From contig JAQVWW010000129.1 in assembly GCA_028709505.1 (NCBI GenBank), positions 1 through 5,102 on the forward strand: a DNA stretch of 5,102 nt, given 5' to 3'. The DNA is from Eubacteriales bacterium. GTDB taxonomy: Bacteria; Bacillota; Clostridia; Christensenellales; UMGS416. The translations under genes and the position numbers were made by a program. The notes beneath the pieces were generated by a model. The model did not search any database and was not told the origin of the DNA. It was given only the letters and a program-made list of their open reading frames with translations. Positions 1 through 4,546 of this stretch are shown here, in pieces (positions within the stretch are counted from its first letter, which is position 1; every line of letters begins with the position of its first letter).

Positions 1-87
1 GATGATGACGCCTACCGCCAGATCCAGCACATTGCCGCGGGTGATAAACGCTTTGAATTCGTCTAGAATCTTCAGCTTCTTAGCCAT
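1..87 (-). CDS. mscL: Large-conductance mechanosensitive channel MscL, N-terminal 29 residues (runs off the left edge)
   Basis: MscL is a homopentameric inner-membrane channel that opens under high membrane tension and releases small solutes during osmotic downshock. Only the first 29 codons are in the window. They read MAKKLKILDEF, then KAFITRGNVLDLAVGVII, which is the family's N-terminal amphipathic helix followed by the start of TM1. The F-x-x-F-x-x-R-G-N-V-x-D-L-A-V-G pattern is highly characteristic. The start is ATG at 85–87, preceded by a strong AGGGGGAGG at 92–100 with 4 bases between. It lies 19 bases downstream of the natural TAA of the Eis-like gene, so the two are probably co-transcribed. 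The rest of the protein (periplasmic loop, TM2, C-terminal helix) is outside the window, so its integrity cannot be judged. Confidence 0.93.
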   Translation of the reverse strand, partial: MAKKLKILDEFKAFITRGNVLDLAVGVII

Positions 88-106
88 AATGCCTCCCCCT
101 AAAAAG

Positions 107-313
107 TTAAAAATGATCGGCCAGCATCACCGTCTTGCGGACAAAGAGCCGGCTGAGCGCATCAGCCTGCGCGTGGATTGCCACATCGGCGCGATAGGCT
201 GCCTGTGCAAGGTCAATATACCCGGTTATCAGCTGCGAAAACGCCGCGATGGACAAGTCCATGTCCGCCGGGCCGTCGTCGCACACGCGCACCGTGCCGT
301 CGGACAGGCTGAC
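107..313 (-). pseudogene. C-terminal part of the Eis-like acetyltransferase, in frame beyond the TGA
   Basis: These 68 codons after the TGA at 314–316 stay in the same frame and end at TAA 107–109. They read from VSLSDGTVRVCDDGPADMDL through ITGYIDLAQAAYRADVAI to a terminal ADHF. This fits the sterol-carrier-like C-terminal domain of Eis proteins, in which a strand and a 'DL…ls..l..G' helix follow the 'N-x-x-F-x-v' segment just before the stop. The last residue is Phe; in mycobacterial Eis the C-terminal Phe carboxylate is the catalytic base, so keeping it suggests the coding sequence was recently functional. No ATG or GTG with a ribosome binding site would allow separate translation of this piece. 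A single C-to-T change (CGA to TGA) would explain the break. Confidence 0.75.
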
Positions 314-1300
314 TCAAAACAGCGCGTCGTTGGCGGGAATCCAGCTGTCCCGCACGCGCAGCTTAACAGTCGCTTCCCGGCGGCGCTTGCGCATCAGCTC
401 CAGTGCCTTTTGCACGTTGATGACGCGGTTCATGCCCACGATGTTGCGCTGCGCCAGCGGGTTGAGCCACTCGGGGAACAGAATATCCGGCGGCAGATAG
501 GCAGGCAGCCGCCAGACCAGATTGCGCAGGTTGCCGGCCAGGCCGCCTAAAAAACCGGCGATGTCGGTCAGGCCCTGGGGTTCGGCCCAGGCGGCGTCGG
601 TGACGTGCAGCGTGTCGCCGTCCACCCGGAACACGACGTAGGCCGCCGGCTGCCCCTGGGGATTGCGCAACAGATAGGCGCGGGTCTTGGCGTTGGCAGG
701 GTCCACCTCCAGCAGCTTGCGCCACGCGGCGCCGGTGCGCTCCACCGCCAGGTTGTGCCCGGCGGACCAGGCCTCGTATACTGCGACGATGGGGCCGGGG
801 TCGCCGGCGTCGTCGCCGTACATCTCGCTTAAAAACTGTTCGGCGCTGCCGCGCAGCTTATGGCAGTGCAGCGTGGCCAGCGGCATCGAATAAATATGCA
901 CTGCGCCGGCAGTCTCGTAGCCGTATTGGCGGTAGTAGGCGACGGAGAACGGGTATAGATACGAAAATACGTCTCCGCGCTGATACATCTCTTCAAACAC
1001 CAGCCGAAACAGCTGCCGGATATGGCCCTGGCGGCGGTATTCGGGCTTCGTGCATACGCCGCCGATGCCGCCCATGCCCACCCAATGGCCGTCAAACTGC
1101 TGCGTGTAGGGCAGCAAATCCATGCCGGCCATCAGCTTGCCGTCGTCGGAAAAGGCGCCGCGGGCGGTAACGTGCTTGTCGCCGCCTTCTTGCCGCGCAT
1201 ACTCCTGCAGCTTTTCATAGTCGCGCGCGAAGAAAAAAGAATGCGCCTGTAGGTCGGAAAACGCCGGATATTCCTGTTGCGTGATGGGGCGATACTGCAT
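314..1300 (-). CDS. Eis-like GNAT-family N-acetyltransferase, cut short by an in-frame TGA (328 of about 396 residues)
   Basis: This resembles the Eis family: GNAT enzymes that move acetyl from acetyl-CoA to amine substrates, with tandem GNAT folds followed by a sterol-carrier-like C-terminal domain. Visible features are the acetyl-CoA loop VCTKPEYRRQGHIRQL at residues 82–97, and a YRQYGY motif at 123–128 whose Tyr123 aligns by eye with the catalytic Tyr126 of mycobacterial Eis. A second GNAT-like half covers about 150–290, including AYVVFRVDGDTLHV. The start is the second of two adjacent ATGs (1298–1300), because AAGGAGG at 1306–1312 is 5 bases away; the first ATG (1301–1303) leaves only 2. 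The frame is open further upstream to about 1648, but that part is antisense to rpmB and non-coding in character. Translation stops at TGA 314–316, yet the same frame continues to TAA 107–109 and restores normal family length. The physiological substrate is unknown. As written, the product would lack its C-terminal domain. Confidence 0.82.
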   Translation of the reverse strand: MQYRPITQQEYPAFSDLQAHSFFFARDYEKLQEYARQEGGDKHVTARGAFSDDGKLMAGMDLLPYTQQFDGHWVGMGGIGGVCTKPEYRRQGHIRQLFRLVFEEMYQRGDVFSYLYPFSVAYYRQYGYETAGAVHIYSMPLATLHCHKLRGSAEQFLSEMYGDDAGDPGPIVAVYEAWSAGHNLAVERTGAAWRKLLEVDPANAKTRAYLLRNPQGQPAAYVVFRVDGDTLHVTDAAWAEPQGLTDIAGFLGGLAGNLRNLVWRLPAYLPPDILFPEWLNPLAQRNIVGMNRVINVQKALELMRKRRREATVKLRVRDSWIPANDALF

Positions 1301-1305
1301 CATAT

Positions 1306-1312
1306 CCTCCTT
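1306..1312 (-). promoter_or_regulatory. Ribosome binding site of the Eis-like gene
   Basis: AAGGAGG on the minus strand. It lies 2 bases before one ATG (1301–1303) and 5 bases before the next in-frame ATG (1298–1300). The spacing favours the second, so the protein starts MQYRPI rather than MMQYRPI. A small GC-rich inverted repeat (CGGCC at 1320–1324, GGCCG at 1332–1336) sits just upstream of it. Confidence 0.75.
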
Positions 1313-1432
1313 GTGCCAACGGCCAAAAGGCGGCCGGAATCTGCCGCGGCGACGCGCGGCGACAGCAAAAAACCAAAGATAAATAAATCGGGCGCTTTCG
1401 CCATAAAATAAGAAAGGGTGACCGCATACGTG

Positions 1433-1461
1433 CGGATATTTGTTCTCTATGGTATCATCAA
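1433..1461 (-). promoter_or_regulatory. Weak candidate promoter for the Eis-like gene
   Basis: On the minus strand TTGATG (1456–1461) is followed 17 bases later by TATCCG (1433–1438), in an AT-richer stretch between rpmB and the acetyltransferase gene. The -35 matches 4 of 6 consensus bases and the -10 only 3 of 6, so this is a guess. The 239-base gap from the rpmB stop to the start codon does make a separate promoter plausible. Confidence 0.2.
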
Positions 1462-1492
1462 AAACCCGGCGGCACAAGACGCGGAAATGACG

Positions 1493-1522
1493 AATGCCGC
1501 CCTTTTTACAAAGAGCGGCATT
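1493..1522 (-). terminator. Hairpin after rpmB, possible terminator or mRNA 3' end structure
   Basis: AATGCCGC (1493–1500) pairs with GCGGCATT (1515–1522). After one C·A mismatch the stem continues for four more pairs (CTTT/AAAG) around the 4-base loop TTAC. It begins 17 bases beyond the rpmB stop codon, the usual place for a terminator. On the minus strand, however, no T run follows the stem; the next T5 is at 1460–1464, after an outer pair of arms (ACCCGG 1464–1469 with CCGGGT 1530–1535). It may be an imperfect intrinsic terminator, or a structure that only stabilises the rpmB message. Confidence 0.4.
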
Positions 1523-1539
1523 GGAAAAACCGGGTAAAA

Positions 1540-1731
1540 TCACACAGAGCGCTGTACGCTGCCGCTGCGCAGGCAACGGGTGCAAACATAAAGCCTTTGC
1601 GGGGTGCCATTGACGACCGCGCGGACACGCTGGATGTTGGGTTTCCACGTGCGCTTGGTAGACACCTTGGAATGGCTGACGTTGTTGCCATGGGCGGACT
1701 TTTTGCCACAGATTTCACATTTGTATGCCAT
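1540..1731 (-). CDS. rpmB: 50S ribosomal protein L28 (zinc-type)
   Basis: L28 is a small basic protein of the large ribosomal subunit. The product has 63 residues, the usual bacterial length. The opening MAYKCEICGKKSAHGNNVSH, followed by KRTWKPNIQRVRAVVNG and the ending RSGSVQRSV, is diagnostic. Two CxxC pairs are present (Cys5/Cys8 and Cys50/Cys53), marking the C+ zinc-ribbon form of L28. The start ATG (1729–1731) follows an excellent AAGGAGGT at 1739–1746 with 8 bases between GGAGG and ATG. The stop is TGA at 1540–1542. Because L28 ends at its normal length on TGA, this codon is an ordinary stop in this organism, which bears on the interrupted gene downstream. The gene diverges from the Asp23-family gene, as rpmB does from yloU in Bacillus. 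Confidence 0.97.
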   Translation of the reverse strand: MAYKCEICGKKSAHGNNVSHSKVSTKRTWKPNIQRVRAVVNGTPQRLYVCTRCLRSGSVQRSV

Positions 1732-1771
1732 GAGATACACCTCCTTCAGAGGACGGGCTATCCACAATCCT

Positions 1772-1800
1772 ATTTTACTAAAGCATGGATATTCTATCAG
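1772..1800 (-). promoter_or_regulatory. Alternative or second rpmB promoter
   Basis: CTGATA (1795–1800, 4 of 6) and TAAAAT (1772–1777, 5 of 6) are separated by 17 bases on the minus strand. Its -35 box overlaps the -10 box of the other candidate promoter, so the two may be alternatives or tandem starts for the same ribosomal protein gene. Confidence 0.4.
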
Positions 1801-1819
1801 ACTGCGGCGGGTTTCGCAA
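1791..1819 (-). promoter_or_regulatory. Candidate rpmB promoter (extended -10)
   Basis: On the minus strand TTGCGA (1814–1819, 4 of 6 -35 bases) is 17 bases from TAGAAT (1791–1796, 5 of 6 -10 bases). A TGA directly upstream of the -10 box gives the extended TGn element. The predicted start of transcription would leave a leader of about 50 bases before the rpmB ATG. The call rests on consensus matching only. Confidence 0.5.
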
Positions 1820-2006
1820 GTATTAATTTTGGAAATCCACCCGGCGCGGTGCAAAAAAAGGCGTTTGCGCCGCATCAGCCGGCCGGCAACAGGGTTTTGG
1901 GCGGCACAAGGACACCAAAGTGTCGGTAAAACCGAAAATGCCGCGCGACTCATGACCGGACATTGGATTTTTTTGGCGGATGCGGCCGGCATACGCGTCG
2001 CCGCTC
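1820..2006. other. Central part of the divergent rpmB/asp23 intergenic region, no gene seen
   Basis: The whole gap between the two start codons is 351 bases (1732–2082); this is the middle, between the outward-facing promoters. Open frames here are short, lack ribosome binding sites and resemble no family. It holds several small inverted repeats: a 10-base palindrome GCCGGCCGGC (1878–1887), GACAC/GTGTC around CAAA (1911–1924), CGGT/ACCG (1924–1934), and GGCG/CGCC (1860–1871), which on the minus strand is followed by T7 (1853–1859). None matches an operator or riboswitch that I can name. Confidence 0.5.
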
Positions 2007-2034
2007 TTGAAAAAAGTTGAATTTCGTTTATAAT
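2007..2034 (+). promoter_or_regulatory. Promoter of the asp23–fakA unit
   Basis: TTGAAA (2007–2012, 4 of 6 -35 bases) is followed after 16 bases by a perfect TATAAT (2029–2034), inside an A/T-rich stretch in an otherwise GC-rich region. This looks like a housekeeping (SigA-type) promoter. Transcription would start near 2041, giving a leader of about 40 bases before the ATG at 2083. Confidence 0.8.
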
Positions 2035-2082
2035 AATGAAAAGTTGCCGGATTATACTTCATCCAAGGAAAGGAGTGCAAAG

Positions 2083-2439
2083 ATGGCCAGTATCAAGAAC
2101 GAAAAGGGGACCATCTCCATCGCCAACGACGCCATTGCCGCACTGACCGGAAACATCATCACCAATTCCGGTTTTTACGGCATCGTGGGCATGGCGGCCA
2201 AACGGGCGGCCGACGGCCTGTATGAGCTGCTCAACCGCGAAAACCTCGCCAAAGGCGTGCGGGTTACCGCCAACGAGCAGGGCGAGCTGAGCATAGAGCT
2301 GCATATCATTGTTGAGTACGGCGTGCCCATCAGCGCGGTGGCAACTTCTACCATCGAAGCTGTGACCTACCACGTATCCGAAGCCACCGGCCTTGCGGTC
2401 AACCGCGTGGATATCGTGGTGGAAGGCGTGCGCGTCTAA
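2083..2439 (+). CDS. Asp23/Gls24-family envelope stress protein (YloU-like)
   Basis: The 118-residue product belongs to the Asp23/Gls24 (DUF322) family, close to Bacillus YloU in size and position. Supporting motifs are G-T-I-S-I-A-N-D-A-I at 9–18, the G-I-V-G-M segment at 33–37, the acidic strand ELSIELHIIVEYGVPISAV at 68–86, and the closing TGLAVNRVDIVVEGVRV. Family members are small soluble proteins with no signal peptide. Several are membrane-associated through partners and linked to alkaline or cell-envelope stress, but the molecular role of YloU-type members is not settled. The start is ATG 2083–2085 behind AAGGAG (2070–2075), 7 bases away. In-frame upstream TTG at 2017 has no ribosome binding site and overlaps the promoter. 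The gene precedes fakA, its usual partner. Confidence 0.93.
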   Translation: MASIKNEKGTISIANDAIAALTGNIITNSGFYGIVGMAAKRAADGLYELLNRENLAKGVRVTANEQGELSIELHIIVEYGVPISAVATSTIEAVTYHVSEATGLAVNRVDIVVEGVRV

Positions 2440-2469
2440 CCCCATGCCACATAAAGACGGAACAACAGG

Positions 2470-2505
2470 CCGCTCCGGCCTGGGAACGGGCCGGGGTGGA
2501 GTTTT
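2470..2505 (+). terminator. Strong hairpin with short T run between asp23 and fakA (attenuator or partial terminator)
   Basis: CCGCTCCGGCC (2470–2480) can pair with GGCCGGGGTGG (2489–2499) over 11 bp, with two G·T wobbles and an 8-base loop, followed by AG and TTTT (2502–2505). It begins 31 bases after the asp23 stop. An alternative smaller hairpin, AGGCC/GGCCT around GCTCC (2468–2482), shares part of the same sequence. The short T run suggests partial rather than complete termination. I found no convincing promoter between it and fakA, so read-through from the asp23 promoter would set fakA expression. Confidence 0.55.
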
Positions 2506-2586
2506 ATCGCTATTATTTCTTTTATCCGTGCGTATCTACCGTTTTTTGTGGAGCAAACAGGTATCCGCCATGAGGATGGCGATGAT

Positions 2587-2593
2587 GGGAGGA
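2587..2593 (+). promoter_or_regulatory. Ribosome binding site of fakA, supporting a GTG start
   Basis: GGGAGGA lies 9 bases (counted from GGAGG, 2588–2592) ahead of GTG 2602–2604. There is no in-frame ATG at a suitable distance; the next in-frame Met is codon 10, already inside the conserved N-terminal helix. The GTG is therefore the start. Confidence 0.8.
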
Positions 2594-2601
2594 CTTATTA
2601 A

Positions 2602-4257
2602 GTGGCAGTCTTAAAAATAACGGGAGAGATGCTGCGGCGCATGTTTACCACCGGTGCGCAGTATTTGGAGACCCGCAAACAGGAAATTAACCAGCTTAAC
2701 GTGTTTCCGGTGCCCGATGGTGATACCGGCACCAATATGTCCATGACGGCGATGAGCTCCTGCCGGGAGATGGACGCCGCCGACGCCGCGCAGGCGTCGC
2801 AGATGGCGCTGGCGTTGGCCAAGGGCGCGCTCAAGGGGGCCCGCGGCAACTCGGGCGTCATCCTGTCGCAGCTGTTCCGTGGCTTTGCCAAAGGCGTGGA
2901 CGGCAACGCCGAAATCGACGCACTCACGCTGGGCCTGGCCATGAACACTAGCGTGGATATGGCATATAAGTCGGTGATGAAGCCGCGCGAAGGCACCATT
3001 CTTTCGGTGTCCCGGGCCATGGGCGCCGGCGCCATGCAGGCCGCCGGGCAGACCGACGACGTCATAGAAGTGCTGCGCGTGGCGCTGCAATACGGCCAGG
3101 AGGCGCTGCGCCGCACGCCCGAGCAGCTGGAAGTGCTCAAAAAAGCCGGCGTCGTGGACGCCGGCGGCAAGGGCCTGCTGGTCATCTACGAAGGATGCCT
3201 GGCGGCGCTGGAGGGCAGAGACTTGCAGCTGGCCGCGGCGCAGGTGCAGACCGCCGTCCACAGCGAAATGGGCGAGATGGCCATGTTCGACGGCGAAGAG
3301 GAAATTACCTTTGGCTATTGTACCGAATTTTTTATCATCGATTTAAAAGAAGGCGTCGGCGAAGCTGCGGCGCTACATTTCCGCGATCAGCTGGATAGCT
3401 TTGGCGACAGCGTCGTCGTCGTGTACGACGACGACCTGATCAAGGTGCACGTACATTCGGAAACTCCCGATCGCGTGCTGGGCATGGCGCTGGAGCTGGG
3501 CGCGCTGGACAACTTAAAGATTGAGAACATGCGCCGCCAGCACCGCGAGATGCTGGGGCTGGCCGCCGCACAGCAGGCCGCCCAAGGCGCACCGCCGCCC
3601 AAGGAACTGGGCATGGTGGCGGTGGCCGCCGGCAGCGGCTTGACCGCCATCTTCCGCGATATCATGGTGGACGCCTTTGTGGAAGGCGGCCAGACGATGA
3701 ACCCCAGCGCCGCAGATATCGCCCAGGCCATCCGTCAGGCCAACGCCAAGACGGTGTTTGTGCTGCCCAACAACTCCAACATCATCATGGCCGCCCAGCA
3801 GGCCGCCGATCTGGTGGACTGCGACGTGCGCGTCATCCCCAGCAAGAGCATCCCCCAGTGCATTTCGGCGGCGCTGTCCTACAACCCTGACGGCGATGCC
3901 GACGAGATTGAGCATAGCATGATAAGCGCGCTGGGTGCGGTGAAGTCCGGCCAGGTGACTTACGCCGTGCGCGATACCCAGATGGACGGACTGACTATTC
4001 AAGAGGGCAACATCATGGGCATTTCAGCCGGCAAGATACAGTGCGCCGGCGAGGATTTGGACGAGACGGTGCGCCAGCTGGTGCGTGCCATGGCCCAAGA
4101 CGGCTGCGAGATGATATCGCTGTATTACGGCGAAGGCGTCCAAGAGCAGGCCGCCGAAGCGCTCAAGCACAGCCTCGCCCAGGAGTTTGGCGACTGTGAC
4201 GTCGAAGTGTACCACGGCGGGCAGCCGGTATACTACTACCTGGTATCGGTGGAATAA
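2602..4257 (+). CDS. fakA: Fatty acid kinase catalytic subunit FakA (DhaL + middle + DegV-like domains)
   Basis: FakA uses ATP to phosphorylate a fatty acid held by a FakB (DegV-family) protein; the acyl-phosphate feeds membrane phospholipid synthesis. The 551-residue product has full family length. The N-terminal DhaL kinase domain (about 1–205) shows NVFPVPDGDTGTNM at 33–46, with Asp39 and Asp41 as Mg/ATP ligands, ARGNSG at 80–85, REGTILSV at 129–136 and VVDAGGKG at 184–191. The middle domain has GYCTEFFI at 238–245 and KVHVHSETPD at 281–290; Cys240, His283 and His285 look like the metal-binding Cys/His set described for Staphylococcus FakA. The C-terminal DegV-like domain (about 334–551) has GGQTMNPS at 362–369, LPNNSN at 388–393 and VIPSKSIPQC at 411–420. 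It starts with GTG behind GGGAGGA. No fakB is in the window. An intrinsic terminator follows directly. Older annotations call such genes 'DAK2 domain' or dihydroxyacetone kinase-like. Confidence 0.95.
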   Translation: MAVLKITGEMLRRMFTTGAQYLETRKQEINQLNVFPVPDGDTGTNMSMTAMSSCREMDAADAAQASQMALALAKGALKGARGNSGVILSQLFRGFAKGVDGNAEIDALTLGLAMNTSVDMAYKSVMKPREGTILSVSRAMGAGAMQAAGQTDDVIEVLRVALQYGQEALRRTPEQLEVLKKAGVVDAGGKGLLVIYEGCLAALEGRDLQLAAAQVQTAVHSEMGEMAMFDGEEEITFGYCTEFFIIDLKEGVGEAAALHFRDQLDSFGDSVVVVYDDDLIKVHVHSETPDRVLGMALELGALDNLKIENMRRQHREMLGLAAAQQAAQGAPPPKELGMVAVAAGSGLTAIFRDIMVDAFVEGGQTMNPSAADIAQAIRQANAKTVFVLPNNSNIIMAAQQAADLVDCDVRVIPSKSIPQCISAALSYNPDGDADEIEHSMISALGAVKSGQVTYAVRDTQMDGLTIQEGNIMGISAGKIQCAGEDLDETVRQLVRAMAQDGCEMISLYYGEGVQEQAAEALKHSLAQEFGDCDVEVYHGGQPVYYYLVSVE

Positions 4258-4281
4258 CAAAACGACCAAACGGCAACTTTT

Positions 4282-4316
4282 AGGCGGCTGTGGGCGGCTC
4301 CCACGGCCGCCTTTTT
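4282..4316 (+). terminator. Intrinsic terminator of fakA
   Basis: AGGCGGC (4282–4288) pairs with GCCGCCT (4306–4312), the T4289·G4305 wobble continues the stem, and GTGGG (4290–4294) pairs with CCCAC (4300–4304) around the 5-base loop CGGCT. The 13-bp stem leads straight into TTTTT (4312–4316). It begins 24 bases after the fakA stop and ends the asp23–fakA unit; serine dehydratase or recG genes, which follow in Bacillus, are not present here. Confidence 0.93.
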
Positions 4317-4378
4317 ATGGCGGCGCCTTCGGTAAAAAACCGGGCAAAGCGCAATGCGATACGCGGAAGACGAGCATG

Positions 4379-4449
4379 GGCTTGCCGGCTGCCCGCCCGG
4401 TGTGGAAAATACCCGGCTGTATCGGCTTTTGCCGGCTGTCGCCGCCCGG
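4379..4449. repeat. Imperfect direct repeat in the fakA–MATE gap
   Basis: GGCTTGCCGGCTG followed by CCCGCCCGG (4379–4400) recurs as GGCTTTTGCCGGCTG followed by TCGCCGCCCGG (4424–4449), offset by 45 bases, with two 2-base gaps and about one mismatch. The exact shared core is TTGCCGGCTG (4382–4391 and 4429–4438). It lies in non-coding sequence between the fakA terminator and the MATE promoter. It may be a decayed tandem duplication or chance similarity in GC-rich DNA. Confidence 0.3.
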
Positions 4450-4492
4450 GCGTCGACGAAAAACATTCCCGCAACGGTGCGTCAGAAGCGCT

Positions 4493-4520
4493 ATGAAAGG
4501 CCCGCAGTTTCGTGTATGAT
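4493..4520 (+). promoter_or_regulatory. Candidate promoter of the MATE transporter gene
   Basis: ATGAAA (4493–4498, 4 of 6 -35 bases) and TATGAT (4515–4520, 5 of 6 -10 bases) are 16 bases apart. Transcription would start near 4527, about 20 bases before the ATG and just ahead of the ribosome binding site. Because the strong fakA terminator lies upstream, this gene needs its own promoter, and this is the best one I see. Confidence 0.45.
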
Positions 4521-4546
4521 GGTAGCGGTAACGGGGAGGGCGTTGT

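Noticed and set aside
314..316. Selenocysteine or reassigned TGA in the acetyltransferase gene
   Set aside because: No SECIS-like stem-loop is visible just after the TGA, the family has no Sec at this position, and rpmB ends at its natural length on TGA, so TGA works as a stop here.
1391..1402. GGCG-CTTT-CGCC hairpin in the rpmB–acetyltransferase gap as a terminator
   Set aside because: The stem is only 4 bp and there is no T run on either strand directly after it.
1301..1648. N-terminal extension of the acetyltransferase frame up to 1648
   Set aside because: It is antisense-frame shadow of rpmB and its downstream gap, resembles no protein family, and the strong ribosome binding site at 1306–1312 fixes the start at 1300 (or 1303).
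1759..1791. Inverted repeat TATCCA/TGGATA around the second rpmB -10 box as an operator
   Set aside because: The arms are only 6 bases, 21 bases apart, without extension or a known matching regulator; chance is the better explanation.
1597..2020. Plus-strand open frames across rpmB and the divergent gap
   Set aside because: They lie opposite rpmB and its promoters, lack ribosome binding sites and show low-complexity GC-driven composition; they are shadows.
2598..3261. Long minus-strand open frames opposite fakA
   Set aside because: They are mirror frames of a GC-rich coding region with strong third-position bias; fakA on the plus strand is unmistakable along its whole length.
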